From assembly GCA_963377175.1 (NCBI GenBank), contig CAUJNA010000448.1, positions 152,001 through 216,000 on the forward strand: 64,000 nucleotides of DNA, in the 5' to 3' direction. The position numbers were made by a program, and so were the translations under genes. Below the pieces are notes generated by a model that worked only from the letters and a program-made list of their open reading frames with translations, was not told the DNA's origin and made no database searches. The DNA comes from Effrenium voratum (lineage: Eukaryota > Sar > Dinophyceae > Suessiales > Symbiodiniaceae). Shown in pieces: positions 9,600 to 33,118 of this stretch (the stretch's first letter is position 1; every line of letters begins with the position of its first letter).

Positions 9600-9695
9600 T
9601 GTTCGTGCTTCCGCTCGCCGCCTGCCTTCGGAGCCGCGCTCGGCGCTCGCCAGGAAGCCGATGACATCCAAGAGCTCTCTGCGGAAGGTCGATTC
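9600..9695 (-). other. Possible exon on the minus strand
   Basis: A GC-rich island in otherwise intron-like DNA. Read on the minus strand after a CCGCAG acceptor (exon start at 9695), it gives a helical charged peptide with STFRRELLDVIGFLASAERG, then stops at 9597-9599. The plus strand is less protein-like. It would be the only minus-strand exon nearby, so strand and reality are uncertain. Confidence 0.25.
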
Positions 9696-9762
9696 CTGCG
9701 GCTGCAGGAGCCGCCCAAAGGGGCTGTGGGCAATGAAGCCGGCTAGACATATTGCCCGGGCT

Positions 9763-9878
9763 CATGTGGGTATGGGTCAAATTGAACCAGGATATGGACC
9801 CCAGGTTTTGGTCCATGTTTCCACTTTCCGATCGGGCAAGCCATTGGGGGTTACCCTATTTTTGACCACAGCCATGTG
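9763..9878 (+). repeat. Dispersed repeat family M2, copy 1
   Basis: Starts CATGTGGGTATGGGTCAAAT and ends TTTTGACCACAGCCATGTG, so the ends form an imperfect terminal inverted repeat. The interior carries the family core TTTGGTCCATGTTTCCACTT followed by TCCGATCGGGCAA. MITE-like. Other copies lie at 23783, 28974, 49804 and 57153. Confidence 0.75.
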
Positions 9879-10202
9879 ATGGTCCATCGGTTTTTTTTTC
9901 ACCCTTGTGGAGGGGATGGCGTGGGAAGCGGCTAAGGAAGCGCCAGGTTGCTCTGGCAAGGCGTGAGAGGCATGTTGCCAGGCATCTGTTTTGAAGGCAT
10001 TCTGCGCAGGGGCCAAGTGTTTCTCATGATCTCTAGTGGTCTTTGGATTCGGGTCCACACGATTTTTGCCATGGCACATCTTTGCACAGAACCAACAAAA
10101 ACATGTGCCAAACTACCTCCGGCAACTCGTTGAAGACAGTGAAGTTGACGGCTACCCGTGGAAACGCTCCCCGGTCGGAGGGCGAAGCGAGCTGGAGCTC
10201 AG

Positions 10203-13200
10203 GATGCGGCGGACGCGGCCAAGCTGCTGGTGCCGCGCCTGGAGAAGAGCATCTTGGAGGAGGTGGAGGCGCCGCAAAGTCGGCATCGCCGTTGTCTTTT
10301 TCTTTCTTTCGGCGCCAAGCGCGACGCAGGCTTTGGCCACCTTGGCCAAGGAAATTGGAGGATTCTGATTTGAGTCGGGTGATTTTTCCGGCGGTGTCCT
10401 TGAAAAGGCTGATTGAGCTGACGGTGTTGAAAGGGCTCTCACTTTCAAGTCTCAACATTTTGTGCTGGACACGTTGCATGTTGACCCTCGGCAAGGAGTT
10501 GGTGCATGTTGACGCTCAAGCTGTTGGGATGAGTATCATATCCATCAAGAACTTGCGACAAACATTGAACAGCACCGTATCATTACAAACAATGATGGCA
10601 GTTAGTTTGTGAAACTGCCAAACTGCTTCTGGAGGAAGTATGTCACCATTGACAACGGTGGTTGCCCTCGTCAGTGGCAGGCTTGTCAGTGAGGGTTCAA
10701 TCCAAATGACATATGTTAGCGTGCTTCAATGATCTTCCTTGGTGACCGCCTTCCCTATGTCCAGAGTACAAGAGCAAGTCATGTCTCACTTCATGGGCTG
10801 GAGGCTTTTCCACTGGCCTGGGATCTTTGGCGGCACACACACACACACTCATGCACAAACACAGAAGAAAAACATAAGTAAATACATCACAGAAGTACTG
10901 CGTAAATGTATACGTAGAAACATACTTACATGCATAAGCAAATCGATCGATACATATCAAGTAGACACATAAATGAATGACTGGATGCATGAATACATAG
11001 ATAAATTGTATGTATACATATATATATATACATATATATATATATACACATGATATTCGCTCAACATGTCCAGTAGTCCATGGTCCGTGCGAGCGGAAAC
11101 TCGCAATTGTCCCAAACAAACGCGGGACCCAATAGTTGCCAAGTCTTTGGGACAACCAGATACTTTGACCATGACTAACATGTAACGACATATATATATA
11201 TATATACACATACATATGTCTATGTATATAATACATATATACATATATATATATATATATGTAATGTATCCATACATGCATTCATGCTGGAAGAGGAGGC
11301 ATGCCAAACATGCACGATATTTTGCCGAGCTCACCTCAAGGAACATTGGGCTCAGAATTCTAGATGAGCCTGTTGACCGCACCTGGATACTTTTTCACCA
11401 AAAATCAGGCCTGCAGCCTGGAGCGGCAGCTTTCACTTCAGGTGAAGCTGACTGCGGCTTCACTTCAGGCCTTCTTGGGGCTCCTTGGGGCTCGGAAAAT
11501 CCTTGCGCTTGGGTTGGCTCCTTGCCTCGACTCCCGCGGCCTTTGCAGGACATCAGCATGGCCCTGGCGGCGGAGCGGTCCTTCGTGATGGCGGTGAAGG
11601 AGGCCAAAGACATCATGGCAGGACGCGGGAAAAGCCGAGCCGAGAGGGGCAGGGGTGGGCGGGTTTGGAGAAGCCCAGGTGTCTTGTCTTGGGTTGAAGG
11701 TTGGGCGCTCCGGAGGCTGATGCTGAGAACAGCACCGCCAAGGAGGAAGGCAAAATGCATAGAAGATTCAGAGCAGGCTTCTGCCCTGTGAGGCCTTGCA
11801 TGAACGAGACGTGGATAGTACGTGTGAGTTCAACAGTTCGGGCGGGCCGCTTGCAGTCGGCATATGGTCCGTTGTGACAGAAAACACGCCATTGAGAGAC
11901 GCCTTGGAAACATGTCGAGTGCTGCAGACTGGCGGGCATTTGGAAACCCCAACAAACACAACGCTCAATCGAAACTTGCTCCATCTAAGCTAGCTTTCCG
12001 CAGAGGAATCTGTATCCTGCTGTATCCCCCCGACCACGGAATGCTGTTCTACCGGGCACGCGAGCCGGCCGGCGTCGGGCGGGCGTCGGGCGACAGGACT
12101 GCCCATGTCTCCGGAGGCGGTGCATGTGCGGGCGCTGCGCCTAGGGCACGCCATCCAGGCGTGGTGGGGCCTGCGGAGCGGAAAACGGAGCTGTGTTTTG
12201 AGGTACGGAGGCTCAATTCCAAGGGGCATGATGTAATGGCGGCACTGCTTGGGTTTGGCTGATTTGCCTCTGAGGTCAGAAACAAACGCATTGGAGTGGG
12301 CTTGTCAAAACTCCAAAATAACTTGTCGAAAAGACGGCTATGGCATTAGACAAGCAGCCGTGCATGTGGAACCCAAAAAACGTTTCGCACAATACGTTAG
12401 GTCAAATACTCTCAGGGAGGGATAGATGATATGATATTGTTTCATGATTCTGTTTGTCGACAAAATGCCTCTTTGTGCAATCTGCAACTCAAGGGAGCTG
12501 CGTGCCTTTCGGACATTCAGTCAGCGCGGGCGTCCAACCCATTTTCTCAGCCAGGGTTCAAAGCAGCTTGGTAGAGCCCCACCTCAAGTTGCTCAGATGG
12601 AGCGATATTTTGGCTTCGAGTGGAAATCCCTGCCGCATGTCGCCGACGGAACAGTTGGCGACGAAGCCCAATAAAAGCGTCCACGATGAAGCTACGCACC
12701 GCGCTCGACCTTTTTTTTGCTTCCGGTACCGTTCTTTTTTTGGCTGCAGCTTTGAAGTACTGGATTCGATGATTGTTGGCCGTGCCTCCAGCACATTCAC
12801 CTGTCCGCAGGCTTGCATCTTCTCGGCGCAAGAGGAAGCCAAGCAACTTGGAAGAAAGCCAACTGCCATTCCTACAATCGCGGGGTGAGTCGGGTGAGCT
12901 CTGCCGTGCTTTGCAGCTAGAAATCTCTGAAACATGCGATGTTTCTCAGCTCTCAACCTGATCCTCACGAACAGCACCATTTGTGTTGCGTTCTGCGGGC
13001 AGGTTTTGTGTCAAGTTGGCAAGTGAGGTGTGCTTTGTCCATACGTGGCCTTTCGGTGGATCCAGGCTGAGCTGACTCGCTGTTCCGAGGAAGTCCATCC
13101 CAGAGGCAGAGGAGTTGCGAGTGTTGCTGGAGGAGGAGGCCCAGAGGCTGGCAGGGTGGGAAAAGAAGCCTTGGGGTCGATCACTTTTTTCTTCTTCCCC

Positions 13201-16200
13201 GAACATGGGGTGACCACGAGGGAAACCACCAAAAAGATATGCCTTTCACCACCAAACGGGAAAAGCTACCCATGGTCATTTTGGGGCCAGGAGTGTTGAT
13301 CAACCCCCACATACCAAAAAGGGGCTTCCTTTGTTTTGTGTGACTGGAACATAATGCTGTGTGAAAGAGCTGGGTTTGGGCCTGATCTAGTGTCAAAAAT
13401 TGGGACCTGATGAGCTTCCTTGGGCCGAATGCCAAGTGCTGCTTGCCATTGGTTTGGAACAGATGCTTGCACTCCGTTCGCTGCCAAAGAAGCGAGGCAG
13501 TCGCCGCAATCACTCTTTGCTACCAAGACAGCACAGTCTATTGCATAGAGCCAACCAAGCCAAGACAATCAACCAAGCCAATGCCAAGCGCCAGCCACAC
13601 TCAAGCCCAACCAATGCCAGACAAAGAAAAGCAATGAGAGACTTCTACTAAAACACCCCAATAACAACGAAGCAACAAAGAGTGCAAGCGCATTGGCTGT
13701 GAGACGAGGTGATTTTCTTGCCTGTTATTGGAAGAAAATCAGAAGGTACTTCCAATGCTCCCAAGTCGGGAGGCTTGGGAGGGATTTGCAGAACTTCCAT
13801 TTGCAGCGAGCCGGGGTGGGCACTCTGCACTCGGCAAGTTGTACTAAAAACATCACTTTTTAGCCCTGCATGAGTTGCTGGGAGCAAGCAATATGCCCAG
13901 AATGGCAGGTCTGGCTGCATTGGGGACAGCCGCGATTCTCGTTTGATTCTGTAGGGTTTGTCTGAAATGCTTACATTTTGCGGTTTGGGTAGATTATGCT
14001 TGGGTTTGCTTGGGTTTGGTTGCAGTTTCGGTTTCATGGATTTGGCTTGGCTAAGGCTGGATGTTGTGTTAGCTGGTTTTGGGTTGGTTGTTTTTTGGCT
14101 GGCTGCAGGTGGGCTGCCTGCTTTGCTTTGGGTTGATTCGACCAAGCCAGGCTTGGTTAGTCACTGAATTGCTGGCCGGGCCGGATAGTCGGCTACCAAC
14201 AAGCGTCAGTAGGAATCCTTTCAGGATGAGTTCATGACTCCGAATAAGAGCTCTTTTATCCTTTCCTTTTCCCGTTCCAAAGGTTGATGAATATGAAGTT
14301 TTCCGAGACTAGATCAGAGTGATCATGGTCCAACCAGTTCGCAGCCCTTTCCCTTTAGGGGTGGCAAAACCTTGATAAGCTCCCCCCTTGCCCCCAGAAA
14401 AGAAAGTGCGTGTTCTTTCGTTTGGATTGAGATATTTTTGTGGGGGGTTTCTCAATTTTGCTTTTTGTTTTTGGTTTCTCAATTTTGTGGGGGTTTCTTT
14501 CCCCTATGGGAGCATTGGGTTGCCCTTTTCCAACCGGAGGAAAACAACACAAAAAAACGTCGAAGCGCAGGCGCCAGGACGCCTTGGACTCGGCGCTGGC
14601 CATGGCCGCCGAGCGGGGTACGCCGATGAAGGAGTCCGCTGGTGAGTCGGATGTACGGCAGCCATGCCAGCCCGGATGTACGGCAGCCATGCCAGCCCTA
14701 AGCTATCCTCACGAATCTACACAGAAATGCAGATACACGTGTGTGTGTGTGTGTATATATATATATGTGCACACGCGCGGGTGTGTGCGTGTGTGCTCGC
14801 ATGACCGATAACTTGCGCAACAGCAGTGGGCATGGGAGCACACGAAGACCGCCCATGCGAAGACCGCTTTGGAACGTAGCTGCTCGTGACAGCTGGTGGT
14901 TCTCAAGTCGGAACGTTGTGATGTTCCTGTTTTGCTGAGGACTTCGAGGCGATTTGACACCACTTTTCTCAAAAAATCCGCGGTGTGAGGGGACTGTCTC
15001 CCGCGGTGCAACCCATTTGGGCGTTGCACCGGTGTCCTCCTTAACGGAGCGTGGGGGGTGCTCGTGTCGAGTCGAGCCGAACCCGGCGGTGCAACCCATT
15101 TTTGGAAACGGCCGAAAAAACGCATCCTCAGCAATGGTTGAGTTGGGCAAGATGGCGCGGACTGGAGAATCAGAAATCAGGGCCGCGGCCCCAGCGAGGT
15201 TTGAGTTGCCTTTGCGGCAGGATCGGCCGAAGTGCCGATGCCACAGTCTTCTCAGGTTGAGTCACGTCTTCATGCGTCTCTCCTTCCTCTTGCCTTGGTG
15301 AGTGCCCTGAAACTGCTTGCCAAACCAAATGTGAACCTAAGCCGAAACAATTCAAGCTGGCTTCACGATGCCGTGCAAGCAGCCCGCCCAAACCTGGCAG
15401 ATGGCTCGGTCTTTGGGGCCTCCGTCTCCGCACCCCCTGTGCCAACTTGGACAGGCGCCACAGTGGTGCTGCGATGTGGCGCGATTGAGTTTGAGATCTG
15501 AGGGGAGAGCGTACCCGTTGGCTTGAAATGCTGATGCGACAGGCGTATTTACCGGTTGACCGCTCGCAGGCTTACAGAATCATGGGTTTCATGATCAACA
15601 TGACCGACATTTCGGACCTTTATGGTGGAAGCGTTGTTTCGAGCTTGTTGTGCTGTTGAAGTTGGAGCTTGCCATGATTCAACGTCTGGCGGAAAGGTTC
15701 AAAGCGTGACGCCCCAATTTGACCCGGACAGCCAGGTTTCGTGCAAGTCCTTCGGGCCCTAAAGTCGTTGATTGCAAGGGTTCAACCTGGCAAAGTTGTT
15801 GTTGCCCAGTGAACCCCCGCAACCTAACCTAAAGCCAGCCCCAAACAAACCCAAACCCGCTTAAAAAAAAAACAGCCTTAAGCCAACCCCAAAAAAGACA
15901 GGCCAGGTCATCCTTGTTCGCGCGGCGCGCGCGACTTTCCAAAGAATCAAGAGGGCGCTGCGCGTGGTCATGATAGTGCCGGCCACAAAAGTGAGCCTGA
16001 GTTTGCCAAGTTTGTCAGGGCGGCCAACACCAACTTTACACCACACTCGAAACCCACCTAAACCGGCAAATGTTAATTGTTGTTTAATCCAAACCCAAAA
16101 CCAAACTCAAACCAAACCAAACCAATACTTCAAAGCACCAGTACCCCCCCCCTCCCCGGGAGGAGGGGGTCCTGGCTGGACAAAAGCATGTGCATGTGTA

Positions 16201-19200
16201 TACGCAAAACCGTTTGTCTGCATATGCTTCCGAGGAGCAGGCGGTTCTGAAAGGTTTTGCGAGGGTTCTGGGCGCGCTCCGGTTGCGCTTCCGCAAGGCG
16301 ACTCTAAAATAAAACTCTGCAAGGTTCCACGAGCGTTCCCTGTATGTGGTTTTGGGTCTCATTTCTTTTGTTGGGACCAACAACATGTTTTTCGAGACTA
16401 TTGGCTTCAAGTGCCACTCACACTCGTAAAATCAGGACCACTCATCAGTGTCTCGCAGCCTCCTGTTTTCTTCCACATTGTGCGTGGCTTGGGTGCTTGG
16501 CTTCAGTGTCCAGCTGGGTGATAAACCAAACTTTTCGACAAGCCAGCAGCTCCCGCTTTGCAGTGACTGACGCTGCGTGTCAGCCAGAAGGATGAAACAT
16601 TAACTTGCTGCCATAGACTTTGCTAGACTTTGCTGCCTCCTTAGAACACCACGGGATAGGATTCAGGGATGCCGTTTGCACATGGTTCAATTGGCAAGGA
16701 ATCCAATAGCTCTTTGGGTTGGTCTAGTCGTTCACTGGCTTCCTGTTTGCTTTGCTCCTTTTCGGTTGGTTACCTACGACAAACAAATCTCTTGAGTCTC
16801 CCAGGCTGGGCCATTAAGTTGGTCGTCACATGGCCAGTTTTCTTCGCCGGTTGCCTCAACTCTGCGAGGATCTGCTGATGTCCATCACGGCTGCGCGCCA
16901 GGCCTGAATGCGTCAAGCTGTCAGGGACCTTCGAGACGGCGAAGGTGTGTGTGTGTGTGTGTGTGTCTGTGTGTCTGTGTGTCTGTGTGTCTGTGTGTCT
17001 GTGTGTCTGTGTGTCTGTGTGTCTGTGTGTCTGTGTGTCTGTGTGTCTGTGTGTCTGTGTGTCTGTGTGTCTGTGTGTCTGTGTGTCTGTGTGTCTGTGT
17101 GTCTGTGTGTCTGTGTGTCTGTGTGTCTGTGTGTCTGTGTGTCTGTGTGTCTGTGTGTCTGTGTCTGTGTGTCTGTGTGTCTGTGTGTCTGTGTGTCTGT
17201 GTGTCTGTGTGTCTGTGTGTCTGTGTGTCTGTGTGTCTGTGTGTCTGTGTGTCTGTGTGTCTGTGTGTCTGTGTGTCTGTGTGTCTGTGTGTCTGTGTGT
17301 CTGTGTGTCTGTGTGTCTGTGTGTCTGTGTGTGTGTGTCTGTGTGTCTGTGTGTCTGTGTGTCTGTGTGTGTGTCTGTGTGTCTGTGTGTCTGTGTGTCT
17401 GTGTGTCTGTGTGTCTGTGTGTCTGTGTGTCTGTGTGTGTGTCTGTGTGTCTGTGTGTCTGTGTGTCTGTCTGTGTGTGTGTGTCTGTGTGTCTGTGTGT
17501 CTGTGTGTCTGTGTGTCTGTGTGTCTGTGTGTCTGTGTGTCTGTGTGTCTGTGTGTCTGTGTGTCTGTGTGTCTGTGTGTCTGTGTGTCTGTGTGTCTGT
17601 GTGTCTGTGTGTCTGTGTGTCGTGTCTGTGTGTCTGTGTGTCTGTGTGTCTGTGTGTCTGTGTGTCTGTGTGTCTGTGTGTCTGTGTGTCTGTGTGTCTG
17701 TGTGTCTGTGTGTCTGTGTGTCTCTCGGTGCGTGCGTGCGTGCGTGCGTGCGTGTGTGCGTGGGTGGGTGGGTAGGTGGGTGGGTGGGTGTGTGTGTGTG
17801 TGTGTGTGTGTGTCTACGTGTTTCCTCTTGCGGGTGGGAGATACTGACGATGCCTTGCCGTGTACCTAGCCATTTGACATGTTCCAAGCAGATAGGTTTG
17901 AACCGTGCCTCCAGGCCTCGGACAAATAGCTGTGTGGACAGCCTGTGGGTGCGGGTGTGAGCAACTGAGAGGATTGTAAGACTCTTGAACATGTGGTCAG
18001 AGCGGACCACTCGATTCCCACAGGCAACTTTGTGGCTTGGACAGTTCTGAGCTTGGAACGGAGCATCTTGCGCTGGCCATATCCAAGAGGTCCTGCAGGG
18101 GTTCTTGCACTCTGCCTCGTGTTCTGGGTCGCCGCAGGCAAGCTTGACTCCGGACCTGTTGCAGGAGACGGGAGAGTGTTGGTTGGTTCCAAGCTGTTGG
18201 GAGCCTATTCAGATTTGGACTGAATGAAAGGGAAGAGAAGAGGAATAATTATTTCCACAAGTCAGGTGGACACAATTGAGGAGTCAGGAACTTGAAATCG
18301 ACGCCACAGTGAGACAAAGGGGGAAAGAGACAGACAGCCTGGGATCCAGGACACCTTTGAGCAATGCTGGGCCGATCTCCCAAAGATGCCCCTTGGATCT
18401 CTGGATCCTGAACCTCCTGGTCCATGAAAAAGATTTGGAAGATGGGAGGCCGCCCTTTTGGTATCTCAATGTGTGACTGAGTCTTTGTGCAACTTGAGTT
18501 TACTTTTCAATGCTCGTGGAGAAGGCTTCTGCGCAAGCACGAGACCAGTGGACGCATTGGCAACTTGCGGTTGCGGGCCCGCGAGGAGCCTTACTCGCGG
18601 CTGCGGAAGAAGAAGCTGGACTTTGTGACTTCTGCACTGAGGAGGGGGGCTGGGCAGGTGCTGAGGTGCTGGGTTCAGGCCTTCGCTGAGACGTGTGCAG
18701 GAAGCGGAGGTTTAGGTGCTCGGGGGCATGGCGTCCGGGATTCGCGAATTCCTTTTGTTCTTCCGCCCTTTTGCTGGACCGGTGCCCAATTCCTGAATCA
18801 ATGAGAAAACAACAGATTCGTTTCCCATTTTCTGGTCTTTCCTTTGCCATGAATCATGGGGGCTGGGGGGGAGGGGCGGGGGCGGGAGCAATTATTAAGC
18901 CCCTAATCAGGCCTTATTTGGGGCTTATTGGGGCTCCCGCTCCGCCCCCCCCTCCGCCCCCAGCCCCCATTATGAGGCGGCTCTCAAGTCGGAGAGCCGG
19001 CTCCGATGCCCAAGAAGCATGCCAGGAATGCTTGCTCCTCGGGCAAGTATGCGCTGGCGTATGCGCTGCTTCACCGAGGCAGGGGAAGATCCGAATCTCC
19101 GAAACGCCATCTGCTTGGCGACTGCTTGGCATCCAGGCAATTGTCGCTGTCAAATACAAAAAAAACAGCAGGACAGATGTAGAACTGGCTGTTTTCCTTC

Positions 19201-20448
19201 GGCATTGCCGGGAACAAAACGCACAAATCAGCTTGCCTTTGCCCGGACATTGGCCCGGCTTCAGGGCTGGGCCAAATGGTGAAGGCCCGCTTGCTCACCT
19301 TGGATCCCACCGTGCGGCCTTTCCCCACTGATGCCACCTCGTCTTCTACCGCGTGAGCTGTTTCCCACTTCAAACCTGGTGACTTTCTTGCTGGTGCAAT
19401 AGGCAGGGAATGAGGGAATGGAATGACCCCTACAAACCTTCCAACTGGTGGTTTCCTCCAAGAAAAATCCCAAAAGGGTCCATTCCACCACCTTCCCTAC
19501 CTATCGCGCCAGCCAGTTTTCCCCTGCCAGCCGGGCCCCTTGCGCGCCAGGCCTGGCGCTGAAAGCCGGCGAGGAGCGGAACGGCGGCGAGTGGCGCAGC
19601 GGCGCGATCCAGGCGATCCACGGGAGATCCGAGGGTGGACTGGGTTGGGTATCGATGTTTACTCGTATCTGTTTTGAGCGGCACCCTTGAAACCTTTGAT
19701 TCCGCGACCGCTACTCAGACAAAGTCTGATCCGGCAAAGCACATGCTTCCGCCCCTTCGGGAGGGGAAAGGTGTCCTGGGTCAGAACTTTGCAGCTCAGG
19801 ACGAGTCGCCTCGCAAACGGATGGCCACACTTGGCAAGGGCAAACTTAAATGGAGAGTGGGGTGGGATTCTCCCATGAAATCGCCGGAGCTACCTCTTTT
19901 TGGCACAGCGGCGCCTCGATGCTGAATGCTTGTACTTGTTCCTTCGTTTACTGTACACTGTTGACTTTAGTGAGGCCTTCTTTCGTTTTCCTGTCCCAAG
20001 CGCATCAACCTTCTGACCATTTGGCTTACAAGGCTCGCTTCGAAGTGCTGATATGTTGCTTCCAAGTCGAGTTGTGGATTCGCCGAAAGCATCCGCCAAG
20101 AGGATTCACCAGCATGATTTCACCAAAGAGCCAATTGTGGCACTCAAAGAGACTAAGAATCTCCTTGAGACATTGTACCGAAGCTCATTACACCTCGGAC
20201 AAGATGTGCAAGCAGTGACATGATGTCCAAATGGGAAGCTGCCCTCTTCAGTGCGTGGTGTAGGATGACACCTGAGTTTGACACAATCCAGCAGTGAACC
20301 ATCACCACTGTGGGATGCTAGAAGTTCCACAGGAGTGCGGCAGGCATCCGAGGCATGCTCTTTTTCAGGCTGGGTCATGGAGCGCTCATTCAAAGCTCCG
20401 TTGGAGGCTGAGATCAAGCGGCTTCGCACGGACGTGTCCACGGTGAAA
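10203..20448 (+). CDS. Multi-exon gene of repeated helical modules (partial model)
   Basis: Seven exon-like islands read as one protein, with phases that fit: 10203-10262 ([22 protein letters not shown] donor), 11549-11621 ([20 protein letters not shown] donor, phase 1), 12097-12158 (ends RLRLGHAIQ equivalent, GC donor), 13106-13150 ([17 protein letters not shown] donor), 14578-14641 ([26 protein letters not shown] donor, phase 1), 19551-19612 (ends [11 protein letters not shown] donor), 20407-about 20448 ([13 protein letters not shown]). The trio 11549/12097/13106 and the trio 14578/19551/20407 are paralogous: ALAxAAER-type exon, then a 2+20-codon exon ending GxAIQ, then an exon starting AE. 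The protein is highly helical. A further candidate exon lies near 18586-18657 ([20 protein letters not shown]) but is not phased. Family not recognised. The start and end of the gene are not found; it could continue into the C2L exons downstream. Confidence 0.45.
10839..10862. repeat. AC microsatellite
   Basis: Short run of AC dinucleotides followed by degenerate ACA-rich sequence in an intron of the helical-module gene. Confidence 0.8.
11013..11262. repeat. Two AT-rich TA/CA microsatellite tracts around unique DNA
   Basis: TATATA/CATATA tracts at about 11013-11050 and 11190-11262 flank some 140 bp of unique sequence. The paired tracts could fold on each other. Both lie in the intron between the 10203 and 11549 exons. 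Confidence 0.8.
14648..14697 (+). repeat. 25-bp tandem duplication next to a splice donor
   Basis: Two perfect 25-bp units (14648-14672 and 14673-14697; unit begins CGGATGTACGGCAGCCATGC). The first begins six bases after the GTGAGT donor of the exon ending at 14641. Confidence 0.9.
14731..14772. repeat. GT/AT microsatellite
   Basis: A run of GT followed directly by a run of AT, then GTGCACACGCGCG. Intronic. Confidence 0.8.
16944..17815 (+). repeat. CTGTGTGT minisatellite, about 870 bp
   Basis: An 8-bp unit CTGTGTGT repeats about 95 times from 16944 to about 17720, with occasional 4-bp or 6-bp slips (for example near 17160, 17335, 17370, 17470 and 17620). It then degrades into GTGC, GGGT and GT runs to 17815. 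All frames on both strands are open because 8-bp units rotate through frames; no coding is implied. It lies in the large intron between the exons at 14578 and 19551. Confidence 0.95.
18856..18970. repeat. G-rich/C-rich inverted repeat with nested loop hairpin
   Basis: The left arm (18856-18889) consists of G runs starting ATGGGGGCTGGGGGG. The right arm (18933-18970) is its imperfect reverse complement. The loop holds a second small inverted repeat, AAGCCCC against GGGGCTT. The G runs could also form a quadruplex. Intronic. Confidence 0.8.
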
Positions 20449-21097
20449 GGCGAGTGCCATGGCAAGAAGCTTGGTATCTGCTTCGGTATTTTCTTTGGTT
20501 CATGATGCTTGCAGCGGAGAATATTGGAGCAACCATAGTCCCTCATGGTCTGCGACTACATCCGCTCCGGGCTGATCTGAAACGGGTTCCAAACATTTAA
20601 TCTCGTTGGATTGCTTGCTTGCCATGACACTAGTCATGCTGAATCAGTCCTGGTGCGCCCGACATTTGTCTTGGTTTGGGATGCTTGGTTCGGAGGGATT
20701 CGCACATCTTGGATCAACTAGCGTCCCACAGCCGAACATATAAGAGAACGGAAAGATGAGGACTCACATCTTCAACCTGCATGCATAGTTGTGAGGACTT
20801 GGCTATGTTGATTTGATGTTGCTTGCGGCGTGGGTTCTCCCTATGGACATGTCTTAGAAAGCTTTGCGGCCTGGGGTCCAATTGAATCTCCAAGAGCGGT
20901 TTGGTTGCTTCTGTATATTCACCCTGACGAATGGAGCAACATGATCCGCAAACCGAAGGCGGCACTTGCTGTTGAACCATACAGGCACAAACAGCCACAA
21001 AGCTTTAGGCGCAAATCAGAATAGGGTAGCATTGGACAAGGTGTCCCTATGTTCAGAGTAGCTGAGTAGCCTCTCTTGTGATGCTTGCCAGCTTCAG
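20449..21097. other. Intron-like or intergenic DNA
   Basis: No exon-like island recognised. This separates the helical-module exons from the first C2L exon and may be an intron of one larger gene or an intergenic spacer. Confidence 0.4.
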
Positions 21098-32492
<11,395 letters not shown>

Positions 32493-32928
32493 GTATCTGT
32501 GGGGACCAAGGCGGGAAGGGGGGAGGAGCTTGAGAACCCAAAAGTCGAGTGGGAAAACATGGTTCCAGGAATCTAGGACAAACTGAGGCGAACATAGCCG
32601 GGTGAAGGCAACACTCGCACATCAAGAAGTTTGCATCCCGTGTTTTTCAGTTGGCGCACTAGGTAATGTCCTCGCCTGATAAATTACTCGCCCCGTTCAA
32701 GGTTGAGGTTTTGGAACCACCGGTTTTGGACCTGTCCTTTGTCGCCTCTGTCTGAGCAATAGGACAGACTGCGCTCGGAAGGTAGTGCAAGTTGTGTTGT
32801 TTATTGTTTATTTCTCCCCTGCTGGAACCGCACCGCCTGGGACTATGAAAGGAGTCCGTCTTGGCAACGTGGGGTTGGTGGGTGCAGCAGGCTTCTTTGC
32901 GCCTCCCTCAACCGATCGACCAACCAGC

Positions 32929-33032
32929 TAACCAACCAAGAAAGGAGAAAGAAAGCAAGCAATCAATCAGGCAATCAAGCAATCAAGGAAGCTCTTAAGC
33001 AATCAAGAACACTCAAGCAATCAAGCAATGAA

Positions 33033-33118
<86 letters not shown>

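Noticed and set aside
13648..14145. 165-codon minus-strand frame rich in KPKP-type sequence
   Set aside because: It comes from degenerate TTGGGTT-type repeats; low complexity and no domain.
15004..15100. Repeated CGGTGCAACCCATTT
   Set aside because: Only two copies about 80 bp apart; too little to call a repeat family or element.
16908..18010. Open frames of 276-365 codons on both strands
   Set aside because: They are translations of the CTGTGTGT array, which lacks stops in all frames; no independent coding signal.
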